Positions 49,532 through 58,253 of a DNA stretch of 61,618 nucleotides are shown here, in pieces (the stretch's first letter is position 1; the number at the start of each line of letters is the position of its first letter). The notes beneath the pieces are model-generated. The model ran no database searches. It was not told the origin of the DNA and saw nothing but the letters and a program-made list of their open reading frames with translations. This DNA comes from a virus: the IMG/VR virus record IMGVR_UViG_3300030331_000798, positions 1 through 61,618 of that record, one strand, 5' to 3'. The position numbers were made by a program, and so were the translations under genes.

Positions 49532-49992
49532 CTAAAGATTACTATAACCCCTCCAATTAAAATAAATGCGCAAAGTAAGCCTATAGCGGTCACCCCCATT
49601 ATAATCCAAATCTGCCTAATCATCTTCTTTCTAGCAGCAGCCCTAGCTTTGATAGCTTCCATCTGTCGTTTGTGGTTAGCCTTCTGCCTAGCTTTAGCGT
49701 CTTCCCAGCGTTGAAGTAAAGCTGGATCATGAATAACCAACATATCATGGAGCGACTTTTCCCACTGATCGCGTCTATGTTTTATTGATTCCAATTTCAA
49801 AAGCTCCTGTGAGCTAAGGTTATTAATAACCGAGTCTTTCTTTTCGCGCTCAAACGAGTCTAGCGCATCAGAAAACCCTTGCATCAATTCAACTGCTTTC
49901 GCAGCCCCATCACCGACCTCGTTCAATTTATTTATGGCCGTTGAGATGGTCGATAGTATCGCACCGGCAGCGGCGACTGATTCTATAATCAT
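49528..49992 (-). CDS. membrane protein with C-terminal transmembrane segment
   Basis: 154 aa. A hydrophobic N-terminus (VAAAGAILSTISTAINKLN) leads into a long basic coiled-coil region (SFEREKKDSVINN to KARAAARKKMIRQ), and the last 20 residues (IMGVTAIGLLCAFILIGGVI) are a clear membrane helix. It belongs to the lysis region and could be a holin accessory or regulator. I recall similar proteins in pelagic phages but know no function. Confidence 0.6.
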   Translation of the reverse strand: MIIESVAAAGAILSTISTAINKLNEVGDGAAKAVELMQGFSDALDSFEREKKDSVINNLSSQELLKLESIKHRRDQWEKSLHDMLVIHDPALLQRWEDAKARQKANHKRQMEAIKARAAARKKMIRQIWIIMGVTAIGLLCAFILIGGVIVIFR

Positions 49993-50001
49993 CGGCTTGC
50001 C

Positions 50002-50322
50002 TTATGGCTTACGTGACATATAGGCTGTTGCGCCGAAATACAAACCTATAATAGAAGCTTGTGAAAGAAAGAGCATATCCGAAAGAGAAGAAAGAGTACT
50101 AAGTCGTTCTTCTGGAACAAACGGTAACAACGGTAATAATGAATATAAAACCATGGAAGCCATAGCTACCCACGCTATTCTGCGTTGAGAGTCTTGTTTC
50201 TCTTCTCTTAAGTCTAACTCAATCATCTGTGTCGCTCGTTCCAGCTCTTCATCTGAAACTGTTCCGTCTTGGTCTATGTCGTATTTAGCCCAAACAGAAT
50301 TTTCTTGTAACTTTTTAACCAT
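50002..50322 (-). CDS. EF-hand plus two-transmembrane protein, holin candidate
   Basis: 106 aa from the ATG at 50322. A perfect 12-residue EF-hand loop (DIDQDGTVSDEE, residues 15-26) is followed by a charged helix and two membrane helices (VAMASMVLYSLLPLLPFV and LFLSQASIIGLYFGATAY). It sits beside the endolysin and spanin genes, so a calcium-responsive holin or lysis regulator is possible. A stray TTG frame extends 4 codons upstream but the ATG has a better ribosome site. Confidence 0.65.
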   Translation of the reverse strand: MVKKLQENSVWAKYDIDQDGTVSDEELERATQMIELDLREEKQDSQRRIAWVAMASMVLYSLLPLLPFVPEERLSTLSSLSDMLFLSQASIIGLYFGATAYMSRKP

Positions 50323-50324
50323 AG

Positions 50325-50552
50325 TCAATCCCAAAATTTTTGGTTGGCTGCTGTCATCACTGGCTTGCAGTAAGCGGTTATATTATGCTGTTTAATACCA
50401 CCTCTACAACGGGCATCTCTGCAATTGTGTTCTATCCAATATGCGAACTGCTGGCATCTATGGATATCTCTAAACAACATTTGATCTGAACCTTGCGCTA
50501 CGTTTCCCTCAATAACGGTAATTAACATAAAGGCTAGTATTGTGCCTTTCAT
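50325..50552 (-). CDS. small secreted Cys-rich protein
   Basis: 75 aa with a probable signal peptide (ILAFMLITVIEGNVAQG) and four Cys (C33, C44, C49, C62) that could form two disulfides in the periplasm. It overlaps the endolysin stop as ATGA. A role in lysis control is suggested only by location. Confidence 0.6.
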   Translation of the reverse strand: MKGTILAFMLITVIEGNVAQGSDQMLFRDIHRCQQFAYWIEHNCRDARCRGGIKQHNITAYCKPVMTAANQKFWD

Positions 50553-51004
50553 TCAAATGGCGTGTATTGCTTGCCATGATAAACCAGAGCTTGGTTTCTA
50601 TTTTCTCCAGCAGACACATAAGAAACATGAATCCAACCACTGTTAGGGTCTACTCCATCATAAAACTCAAGGATTAACTGGTCATAGTCCAAATTATCTA
50701 TTATCCATCGAGCTACTTTATCGTTATGTATTCCTGGAATTTCGAAATCTATTGCTTGTCCTTTACAATGCTGACTGTTAGAACTTGAACCTATTGCAGC
50801 GTTTAATTCTTGACATCGATACCCGCTATTAAGAGTAAACGGTATTCCGTAATGTATTCTAACTGGTTCTATTACATTCTCCAGAACACGTTTTAAATTT
50901 TCTAGCTCCTCACCAGTAGCGGTATTATCTATACCATGCCGCTGTGCTGTTTCACTTCTACAACACTCATTTAGTGTAAAATGCTCGCTTAACTTCTCAC
51001 TCAT
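50549..51004 (-). CDS. endolysin, peptidase M15 family
   Basis: 151 aa. SQHCKGQAIDF has the zinc ligands H79 and D86 and WIHVSY has H126, the SxHxxGxAxD...H pattern of M15 (D-Ala-D-Ala carboxypeptidase/L-alanyl-D-glutamate endopeptidase). RVLENVIEPVRIHYGIPFTL and NSGYRC precede it as in other phage M15 endolysins. There is no signal peptide, so a holin must let it out. It lies in a lysis cassette with spanins and membrane proteins. Confidence 0.92.
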   Translation of the reverse strand: MSEKLSEHFTLNECCRSETAQRHGIDNTATGEELENLKRVLENVIEPVRIHYGIPFTLNSGYRCQELNAAIGSSSNSQHCKGQAIDFEIPGIHNDKVARWIIDNLDYDQLILEFYDGVDPNSGWIHVSYVSAGENRNQALVYHGKQYTPFE

Positions 51005-51342
51005 TAGCTAATCTCCACCGTTATATCACCGCTTGCAACTACTTGTATAGTTCCCAATGTAGCGGTTGCGCTTAACCCTGAAGTTTCTGGTGTAGAAAGA
51101 TATTCCCAACGAGTACCTAACCAAACCTGAAGAACTTCCTCTGTTAAGTTCCAGATTACTTCTCCTGTTGGAAACTGTAACTCATCTATTTCTTCGGCGG
51201 TGTATTGAGGTGTTGCGTCAAAATCAATCGCATCTAAACTAAGTTCTAATATACGAACAAATCTATTGAACGTATTTACATCAACAAACTGATTCGTGTA
51301 CGGAGAAACTAGGGGCAAACGCCCTTGTAATATCTTGCTCAT
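51004..51342 (-). CDS. tail-module hypothetical protein
   Basis: 112 aa with a small alpha/beta N-terminal part (LPLVSPYTNQFVDVNTFNRF) and a Thr/Ala-rich C-terminal strand region (ATATLGTIQVVASGDITVEI). It overlaps the 629-aa tail gene by 4 bases. It may be a tail-tip or fibre connector; function unknown. Confidence 0.5.
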   Translation of the reverse strand: MSKILQGRLPLVSPYTNQFVDVNTFNRFVRILELSLDAIDFDATPQYTAEEIDELQFPTGEVIWNLTEEVLQVWLGTRWEYLSTPETSGLSATATLGTIQVVASGDITVEIS

Positions 51343-53228
51343 CTTCTACCGTTAGGACGAAGATCTAAACGAGTACCACCGACTCTAAAGCCTACTCCTA
51401 GTTGCACACCTTCAGCAGCATCGTCATCAGATTCAAAACGAACTACGGCTTGCCTTGCACGCGCTCGCATATCTATTTTCGTAGTAGTTGCTGTAAATGC
51501 GCTTGTACTATCTGTTGCTAAAGAATCACCAGGATAATTACGGGTCTTTAACACTGTGTTTATTTGTTGTCCAGAACCACCAGCCCCTGTAAATTTAACG
51601 TCTGGTATCATACGGCGTATAAACTGAAACTCTTCTCCTTCTCCTATATCGAAGTCTCCTGACTCAATATATACGTTAGTCATCGGAGAACCGTCTGCAT
51701 CGTTACCAGTTTCATGGTCGTAAATATAGTAGTTGCTGTTTGCTTCACCGGCGGCTCTAGGGTTGTTTTCTATTCCTTCATCGATCCATGCTGTTCTATC
51801 TAATTGTCCTATAGACCAAACATTATCCACGTAGTTAAACACAGCATAACGGTTAGGTAAGTTAGAATCACTAGAGCTGTAAAACCAGCCTACTTCATTA
51901 AATTGACGGTTTAAAAATCCAAAAAACTGGAAGTTCTGCTCTTCGTTAATATCGTCAAACACATAACTTTGTACTGAACAAGGTATGTTTTGCACAGAAC
52001 CGTTATATATATAAAAACCTTTACGATCCATCCAAAAAATACCAGCAGGAGAATTAACAGCTGCGTTAGGCCCGATCAACCCCACACCTTCGTTAATTAG
52101 GTTTAGTCCAAAAGTCAGCGGAGGGCCAATGAATTGTAAACTATATAACGAAGTGTCTGTCCAAATAAGCACTTCTTGACGTGCTCTTATGCCGCCTATG
52201 ATTTGAGATCCTGAAGAAAGTCTTAAAGACCCTGCGGTATTAGTACTTTTAGGTTCCCATTCCAATATATTTTCTTGATCACAAAAAGCAATAAGTAACG
52301 GGTCTATAACGCTCGTGCGTGCAGTCCCGTCAGTATTAATAGGATCTGCTCCTAAAACAATGGCGTGGCGGTCTATATCTGACACAAGTACTTGAAGCCC
52401 TACGGTCGGCGGTAAATTAGCCCCAGAAAGATCTTCTAATGCTTTAGCTCTAACTGAAACGGTATCTGTATTATCCCAAAAGAAAATATTCCCCGCTCTT
52501 GCGCAAGAAAGCATATCCTCGCCAAAATTATCAATCGACCACAATCTCAGCTGATTAGAAGCACTTAGTGCGCTAACAGAACCAAACGTACCCTCGCCCC
52601 AAGTACCAGAACCCCAACCAGAACCTTGAACATAAGTATCAAGCCCAATATTAATTTGATATGCACCAACTACACTACTTCCACCGTTACCGCTATCGCT
52701 GGCATTCGCAGTTACAGTGGTTCCTGAAGTATCTTTGGCCGTAAAAGTATATGTGTTAGCAGTGGGAACAGTAGCTATTTCGTATTCTTGATTAAGGACA
52801 GCAGCAGTCACATTACCGCCTAAACTTGAAGCTCCGCTAAACGTAACGAAATCGCCTGCCATTGCTCCATGGCTTGTGTCTGTCGCTGTAATAGTAGAAG
52901 AACCGTTAGTCGCTGAAAAAGTAACATCCCCTGCGCTCGTAGTTAAACGAAGAGGTGTTATGTCATAAAACGCATCACCTTCTTGAATGTATAGCTTTAC
53001 ACGGGTTCCGATACCTAAGAATTTTGTGCCTTGAAGATTAACCCAAGCGTGAAGTTTACGTCCTGTTCCTTTATAAGCATTAAGAGAATTTTTAGCCCAC
53101 CCGCCTATCTTTTCTGGTAATCCTTTACGAAATCGAACTAAATTACCGTCAAACCAGCCTCCCTCAGCTGTATAGGCAGTTCCTTCTTTGTTGATTCCTG
53201 GATTGAATAAAAACTTTTGTAAAGGCAT
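51339..53228 (-). CDS. tail hub protein, P22 gp10-like
   Basis: 629 aa. PGINKEGTAYTAEGGWFDGN and LVRFRKGLPEKIGGW (residues 9-43), then many beta strands with LKLYIQEGDAFYDITPL, a Thr/Ser/Gly-rich insertion (about 100-190), and LWTDTSLYSLQF and WSIGQLDRTAW later, match the P22 gp10/packaged-DNA stabilisation pattern. It would close the portal channel under gp4-like adaptors. The insertion may be an added receptor-binding or decoration domain. Confidence 0.7.
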   Translation of the reverse strand: MPLQKFLFNPGINKEGTAYTAEGGWFDGNLVRFRKGLPEKIGGWAKNSLNAYKGTGRKLHAWVNLQGTKFLGIGTRVKLYIQEGDAFYDITPLRLTTSAGDVTFSATNGSSTITATDTSHGAMAGDFVTFSGASSLGGNVTAAVLNQEYEIATVPTANTYTFTAKDTSGTTVTANASDSGNGGSSVVGAYQINIGLDTYVQGSGWGSGTWGEGTFGSVSALSASNQLRLWSIDNFGEDMLSCARAGNIFFWDNTDTVSVRAKALEDLSGANLPPTVGLQVLVSDIDRHAIVLGADPINTDGTARTSVIDPLLIAFCDQENILEWEPKSTNTAGSLRLSSGSQIIGGIRARQEVLIWTDTSLYSLQFIGPPLTFGLNLINEGVGLIGPNAAVNSPAGIFWMDRKGFYIYNGSVQNIPCSVQSYVFDDINEEQNFQFFGFLNRQFNEVGWFYSSSDSNLPNRYAVFNYVDNVWSIGQLDRTAWIDEGIENNPRAAGEANSNYYIYDHETGNDADGSPMTNVYIESGDFDIGEGEEFQFIRRMIPDVKFTGAGGSGQQINTVLKTRNYPGDSLATDSTSAFTATTTKIDMRARARQAVVRFESDDDAAEGVQLGVGFRVGGTRLDLRPNGRR

Positions 53229-53237
53229 AGCTCACAA

Positions 53238-53453
53238 CTATAGAAACTTAGCTACAACTATAGTCGCAACCATAAACGGATACACTCCCCAAATCATCAT
53301 TTCTAGTTTTTTAAATTTTTCTGAGCCTTCTTCTAAGCGTTCTTCAATGCGTTCGTATCGCAAAGCACATTCTCTTTGATGAGTTTTTAACTCATTTAAA
53401 GTTTGTTGTGACGCTGGTTCTTTGGTTTTAACTTGAGATTTTTTTGAAGCCAT
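53238..53453 (-). CDS. small coiled-coil membrane protein, XhlA/holin-like
   Basis: 71 aa. Residues 20-48 form a coiled coil (RYERIEERLEEGSEKFKKLE) and the last 20 (MMIWGVYPFMVATIVVAKFL) a membrane helix, the layout of XhlA-type holin components. It is next to another small membrane protein. Holin function is inference. Confidence 0.6.
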   Translation of the reverse strand: MASKKSQVKTKEPASQQTLNELKTHQRECALRYERIEERLEEGSEKFKKLEMMIWGVYPFMVATIVVAKFL

Positions 53454-53656
53454 TAATCAGACCTTTTGACAAACTTAATAGGATTAGTTGTAGCCCCTTC
53501 TTTTGCCTTACCAATGTTTAACGCTGCGATCTCAACGATCTTATATAGACGTCCAATCAACGCATCATCTTTAGGCGTAGGAGTAAGGCTGCATATGATC
53601 GATGCCGCACACACAATACCCGTTACTACAGATATTATATTAAGAACAAAATCCAT
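53453..53656 (-). CDS. small membrane protein, holin candidate
   Basis: 67 aa. One membrane helix (VLNIISVVTGIVCAASIICS, residues 4-23) and then LTPTPKDDALIGRLYKIVEI and ALNIGKAKEG, a pattern I recognise as conserved in pelagic phages and commonly near lysis or tail genes. Its start shares a base with the upstream stop. A holin role is plausible but unproven. Confidence 0.6.
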   Translation of the reverse strand: MDFVLNIISVVTGIVCAASIICSLTPTPKDDALIGRLYKIVEIAALNIGKAKEGATTNPIKFVKRSD

Positions 53657-53880
53657 TATTCTTGCTCCGGAGTAACCGCTTCTAGTTGTTGCGCATACCA
53701 GTTAAACGCTGCCATGTGTGTATCGAGTTGTTTTTGATTAGAGTTAATAATCTGGGTTATTTGAGCAATTTGTTCTCTAAGCTCATCCATCCTAGTATTT
53801 AACATCTCAGGATTAGGAGGAAGCTCAACGACCTCAGTTTCCTCTGTAACTTCCGTTTGAATGTCTTGTTCCGTCATCAT
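53656..53880 (-). CDS. small hypothetical acidic protein
   Basis: 74 aa, acidic N-terminus (TEETEVVELPPNPEM) and a single helical segment (RMDELREQIAQITQIINSNQ). It overlaps the oxygenase gene by 47 bases, a long overlap, so a later start (53877) is possible. Function unknown. Confidence 0.55.
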   Translation of the reverse strand: MMTEQDIQTEVTEETEVVELPPNPEMLNTRMDELREQIAQITQIINSNQKQLDTHMAAFNWYAQQLEAVTPEQE

Positions 53881-54562
53881 CTACCTTCCAAACATTTAAA
53901 TTTGCAGCGACTGTGCGCCGTTCTCCATCACCCTCAAAGGGGTAAACCATGTGTGTCAACCAGCTAGGAAACATCAACATTTTTCCAACTTCTGGCTTAA
54001 TTACAAAACTTTGTGGGGGAGCTAAACGCTCTACATCTAACAAGCTATTACGACCATAACTAAACGCAAGGCAACCATCTGAGTTACCGCTTGAATTGTA
54101 TAAACTGTACTCTGGGCTTCCTGCCGTAGGTTGATCTAAGATTTGTTGTGGTACTCTTGTCCATGTTGTGCAGGAGACTCCCATAATAGTTTTAGTACCA
54201 TGATCGTGTATGGGATTATAATCGCCAGCGTAAGAATGAACAGACCAAAGCTCATCAGTAAGTACCTCTCTTTTACCTTTTAGTGGGTTTCCAGAATGAG
54301 CGCAGAACTGCTTGACGTAATCCATTGCCAAGCCCTGAATTGTCCAATTAAAGTCCTTTAGCTCTTCACATTCGTGATCCATCGTAAGCTGTTGGCCGTG
54401 GGATATCTGCCCTACTAATGTACCCGCATGACTTTTGCGTTCCTGATCTACTATTAACTTATCAAGGTAATCATTAAGCGTACCTACCATATTTTCAGAT
54501 AGCTGCGCCTCCAGCATAAACACCGCTGGCAACGAATGAAACGTATAATGTTGCTGTTCCAT
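53834..54562 (-). CDS. 2OG-Fe(II) oxygenase-like protein
   Basis: 242 aa. SYAGDYNPIHDHGTKTIMG (H119, D120, H121), LMFPSWLTHMVYPFEGDGER (H204) and RRTVAANLNVW (R215/R216) form the HxD/H...H...R arrangement of the DSBH dioxygenase fold, as in phage 2OG-Fe(II) oxygenases. The first His pair is HDH rather than the usual HxD. Targets are unknown: a virion or host protein, or a base. It sits among fibre genes, so a fibre-modifying hydroxylase is possible. Confidence 0.75.
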   Translation of the reverse strand: MEQQHYTFHSLPAVFMLEAQLSENMVGTLNDYLDKLIVDQERKSHAGTLVGQISHGQQLTMDHECEELKDFNWTIQGLAMDYVKQFCAHSGNPLKGKREVLTDELWSVHSYAGDYNPIHDHGTKTIMGVSCTTWTRVPQQILDQPTAGSPEYSLYNSSGNSDGCLAFSYGRNSLLDVERLAPPQSFVIKPEVGKMLMFPSWLTHMVYPFEGDGERRTVAANLNVWKVDDDGTRHSNGSYRGN

Positions 54563-54900
54563 TAGCTAGGAATTACAAAGTCGTTATTAGGGACAGGCTC
54601 TTTAACAGGGTTAGTAATCACAGAGTCATATTGACTTGCAAATACTTCATCCCACTTAGCAGTTGGGCAAAGATCTTCAAGCTCTTTTTTAGTCCAATCA
54701 CCTTCAGCTTTTGGGGTGAAATTATTAATAGTTTCATCACCTTTCTTTTCAACAGCATCAAGCCCTATTCTTCTTTCATTAGTGTAATAGTCAGCTTGTC
54801 CTTCTGTTCCTTGCTCGTATTTCATAACAAGATTCCATCGGGTTACTTTACCGTCTTCCGAAGAGGGTGTTGCCTCAATTAAAGTTCTTTTAATTGCCAT
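54562..54900 (-). CDS. fibre-module hypothetical protein, chaperone candidate
   Basis: 112 aa starting MAIKRTLIEATPSSEDGKVT, with VMKYEQGTEGQADYYTNERR and a C-terminal LEDLCPTAKWDEVFASQYDS. It lies directly downstream of the large fibre gene, a usual place for tail-fibre assembly proteins. I recall such short neighbours of fibres in pelagic phages. Function unknown. Confidence 0.5.
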   Translation of the reverse strand: MAIKRTLIEATPSSEDGKVTRWNLVMKYEQGTEGQADYYTNERRIGLDAVEKKGDETINNFTPKAEGDWTKKELEDLCPTAKWDEVFASQYDSVITNPVKEPVPNNDFVIPS

Positions 54901-54901
54901 T

Positions 54902-57541
54902 TTATGCTCCTTTGAGTTTTTCGACTTCAGCCGAAAGTTCTTGAATTGCTTTTACCAATATTGGAATTAATGCTGTTTCTCCAATACGCTGTCTTCCATC
55001 CTCACCGTCTTCAGTCCACATATCGAAACCTTCTTTAAAATCATATCGATCAATCACTTCTTTTACCTCTTGAGCAATAAACCCATGATTATATTTCCCG
55101 TTCATTACACGTTTTTCTGAATCAGGATTATGCGCTTTCATTTCTGAAGGAACGTCTTTGGCTTTTTTCCATTGAAAGGTAACGGGTCTAAGTTCATTAA
55201 CAAACTCTAAACCAATTTCTTCATCTTTAATGTCTTCTTTAAGGCGTATATCAGAAGGAGCAGTCCAAGTAGTCGCGCCATGCACACAGGTGGTGTCACT
55301 AGCATTATTACCAAACGTAAAGTTTTCATTTCCCGCACAACCCACATCATATCCAATCGAGATACAATAAGTGCTATCAGAGGCAGAAGTGTTTGCATAA
55401 GACCCTATCAGTATGTTATTTGCACCTGTAGTTGTATTAACATCGTTTTGGCCCGCAGCGTAACCGATCATTACATTGTTACTTCCAGTGGTCAAAGTTC
55501 CACCTGCGCCAGAACCTATCAAATGATTTTGTGCGCCATTAGTTAAAGCATCTCCAGCAGCATATCCAACTATAGTATTTGAGTTGCCTGTTGTTGCATT
55601 AGAATGAGCAAAGTTTCCGATAGCTACGGTTTCTGTGCAACCTTGTGCCTCATATGAAGCGTTAACACCAACCGCAACATTATTGTTAGCTGTGCAGTCA
55701 TAAAGAGCTTGAATTCCTACAGCAACATTTTGAGTAATACTGCCGCTTACATTTCTAAGCGCGTAATAACCCAGCGCAGTATTGCTATTTCCAGTGGTAA
55801 TATTTTCTCCGGTTTTATAACCCATAAAAACATTGCTGCTTGCAGTAGTTATGCCGATTCCCGCAGAAGCACCTACGGCAACATTTAAAGCACCATCAGT
55901 TACTTCTGCTAACGCTTTAAAACCAACGCCAGTGTTTTCCGTCCCAGTGGTGCATTGAGCTAAAGAATCTTTTCCGATAGCAACATGGTTCCCGCCAGTA
56001 GTTAAAGAGCCACCAGCATCATTACCCACTAATACATTGTTTGACGATGTAGTTACAGCATCCCCAGCACCTTGCCCCACTGCGGTGTTACTGTTTCCAG
56101 TGCTAGATACTTTTAGTGCATTGTGTCCAACAGCAGTGTTGTAACCAGCACCTGTATTAGCTTGAAGCGAGTGGGAGCCTACAGACGTGTTTCCCTCGCC
56201 CGTCTGATTGGCAGAAAGAGCATCGTAGCCAATGGCGGTGTTGTTTGATGCAGTGGTTATAGCATCTCCAGCCGTTGTTCCTACTGCGGTGTTTTCTGTT
56301 CCCGTGGTGTTGGCCCCCAACGCTAGATCGCCCACCGCCACATTGTTAGCCGCTGTAGTGTTGGCTTGTAAAGATCGCGCACCCACCGCAGTATTGTTTG
56401 TTCCAGTGGTGTTCGCTAACATTGAATCTTTACCGATAGCTACATTCGTGTCACCAGTGGTATTTGCCGCTAGAGTATTAGTTCCGACAGCCGTGTTGTT
56501 TGCAGCGGTGGTGTTGGCTTCTAACGCAGAAGTACCTATTGCAACATTTAACGCCCCCGTGGTGTTAGCTGTTAGTGCAAATGCACCTACTCCAATATTG
56601 TAATTTGCTGTTGTATTAGCTTTTAAAGCATCCTTACCAACCGCAACAAGACCAAGCCCAGTGGTGTTGGCCGTTAAAGCGGCATATCCAACCCCTGTGT
56701 TGTTTGAGGCGGTGGTATTGGCTTTTAAAGCGTCCCTACCGACTGCCGTGTTGTTAGCTGCTGTGGTGTTTGCCATTAAAGCCCTAGAACCTACCGCAAC
56801 ATTGTAATTACCAGTAGTGTTGGCTTGTAACGCATAATACCCAAAAGCTTCATTTGCTGCGCCAGTAGTGTTGGTTGAAAGGGCATTGTCACCAACAGCC
56901 GTATTAAAACTTGCGGTGGTGTTAGCATCTAAGGCTTCCGACCCAATGGCTACGTTATTTCCACCAGTTGTTGTCGCACCCCCCGCATTGTCACCAACAA
57001 ACGTGTTGTCAGAGCCACTTGTGAGCGCATCACCAGCATTCTCGCCTATGGCTACATTATCTGTGCCTGTAGTCAGCCCTGTGCCAAACGCACCGCTACC
57101 AAGCCCTACATTGCCTGTGCCGCCTAATACATCAAGTACATCAGTAACTGCTGCACCTGAACCGGCACCATCTGTGGCGATCATGCGAATGCCGCCATTT
57201 GGTATGACGACATTCGCGCCTGTACCTTGTGAAATCGTTACGGTATTGCCAGCAGAGTTTTGAACTACCCATACGTTACTGATAGTGTTAGGAGCAAACG
57301 TCACGGTGCAAGCTTGTGATAAAGAACCCGTAAGTGTTAGTGCTGTAGAACGAAAAGCGTCTGAAGCCCCGTCAGCCATCGTTATGGTGGCGGTAGAGGC
57401 ATCAGATAAAGCTTCCGATCCCGTCCCAAATTTTTCTGCGATCATCTCCAGGTTTAAATTCGTAGTGGTTCCCCACGTTCCTGAGCCGTCTCCTGTCGCC
57501 ATCTCATTTAGGCGAAGATCGTTTACATATGTACTAGCCAT
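54902..57541 (-). CDS. tail fibre with tandem repeats and endosialidase-type chaperone domain
   Basis: 879 aa. After an N-terminal adapter (about 1-130), over 20 degenerate repeats of about 23 residues (ANTTGxxNTAVGxxAL type) run to about residue 760; they probably form a beta-solenoid or trimeric shaft. The C-terminus has SDIRLKEDIKDEEIGLEFVN and a long coiled coil (LIPILVKAIQELSAEVEKLK), the Chaperone-of-endosialidase domain, which folds the trimer and then cuts itself off. It is the main receptor-fibre candidate. Confidence 0.85.
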   Translation of the reverse strand: MASTYVNDLRLNEMATGDGSGTWGTTTNLNLEMIAEKFGTGSEALSDASTATITMADGASDAFRSTALTLTGSLSQACTVTFAPNTISNVWVVQNSAGNTVTISQGTGANVVIPNGGIRMIATDGAGSGAAVTDVLDVLGGTGNVGLGSGAFGTGLTTGTDNVAIGENAGDALTSGSDNTFVGDNAGGATTTGGNNVAIGSEALDANTTASFNTAVGDNALSTNTTGAANEAFGYYALQANTTGNYNVAVGSRALMANTTAANNTAVGRDALKANTTASNNTGVGYAALTANTTGLGLVAVGKDALKANTTANYNIGVGAFALTANTTGALNVAIGTSALEANTTAANNTAVGTNTLAANTTGDTNVAIGKDSMLANTTGTNNTAVGARSLQANTTAANNVAVGDLALGANTTGTENTAVGTTAGDAITTASNNTAIGYDALSANQTGEGNTSVGSHSLQANTGAGYNTAVGHNALKVSSTGNSNTAVGQGAGDAVTTSSNNVLVGNDAGGSLTTGGNHVAIGKDSLAQCTTGTENTGVGFKALAEVTDGALNVAVGASAGIGITTASSNVFMGYKTGENITTGNSNTALGYYALRNVSGSITQNVAVGIQALYDCTANNNVAVGVNASYEAQGCTETVAIGNFAHSNATTGNSNTIVGYAAGDALTNGAQNHLIGSGAGGTLTTGSNNVMIGYAAGQNDVNTTTGANNILIGSYANTSASDSTYCISIGYDVGCAGNENFTFGNNASDTTCVHGATTWTAPSDIRLKEDIKDEEIGLEFVNELRPVTFQWKKAKDVPSEMKAHNPDSEKRVMNGKYNHGFIAQEVKEVIDRYDFKEGFDMWTEDGEDGRQRIGETALIPILVKAIQELSAEVEKLKGA

Positions 57542-58243
57542 TTATGCTACCTCTTTCCAATCTGGTGTTTGACTATCGTCAATAGTTGACCAATTCGGCG
57601 TCTGGCTGTCATCAATTCCTGACCAATTCGCTGTTTGGCTATCATCGATAAGCCCCCAAACATTAACGCCACTCGTTGTACAGGCCGCTTCCACACCTGT
57701 AACCGAAACATTCGCATCTCCATCAAACGTAACCGTTCCAACAGACCCAGCCATTTCTGGTGAAGAAACTTCAATCGTGTTACTTGTGATCGTGGTGACG
57801 CTTCCAAGCCCTGTTGTTCCTGCCACGCCTGTGACAGAGACTGTCGCCGTGCCTGTAACCGTAAGTGATCCCAGCGAGCCTGTGCCTGATACGCCAGTGA
57901 CCGAAGTGCTTGCGTCAGCCGAGACCGTAACTGACCCAAGTGTTCCCGTGCCTGCAACTCCCGTAGGACTAACAATTGCCGCAGCCGTAACCGTAAGTGA
58001 ACCAAGAGTACCAGTGCCTGATACACCAGATACACTAACACCCGCATCAGCGGATACAGAAACCGACCCGAGATTCCCCGTTCCCGCAACGCCTGTAACT
58101 GAGACATTAGCATCTGCCGTAACCGAGACTGTACCAAGAGTCCCTGTTGCTCCAGGAACTGCTTCGCCATTACCCCACGTTCCTTCGCCCCATCCATGAG
58201 AGGAAGAATTCCATCCATCAAAGGCAACCTTGACATCAGCCAC
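57542..58243 (-). CDS. repetitive fibre or virion protein, GTG start
   Basis: 233 aa from a GTG at 58243. It is built of about 8 degenerate repeats of the type GVSGTGTLGSVTVSADASVS, almost free of charge, and ends with three DDSQTxxW repeats. These look like an extended beta structure. The antisense frame at 57777-58199 is long because of the repeats and is not a gene. Role: probably part of the tail fibre complex. Confidence 0.6.
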   Translation of the reverse strand: MADVKVAFDGWNSSSHGWGEGTWGNGEAVPGATGTLGTVSVTADANVSVTGVAGTGNLGSVSVSADAGVSVSGVSGTGTLGSLTVTAAAIVSPTGVAGTGTLGSVTVSADASTSVTGVSGTGSLGSLTVTGTATVSVTGVAGTTGLGSVTTITSNTIEVSSPEMAGSVGTVTFDGDANVSVTGVEAACTTSGVNVWGLIDDSQTANWSGIDDSQTPNWSTIDDSQTPDWKEVA

Positions 58244-58253
58244 ACACTATATC

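Noticed and set aside
56232-57263. Plus-strand frames opposite the tail fibre
   Set aside because: Antisense shadows of the NTAVG repeats; composition follows the repeat period.
57777-58199. Plus-strand frame of 140 codons, and a second minus frame over 57547-58245
   Set aside because: Both are by-products of the repetitive DNA that encodes the GVSGTGTLGS repeats; their products are Val/Pro/Thr or Gln/Leu/Arg monotony without ribosome sites.
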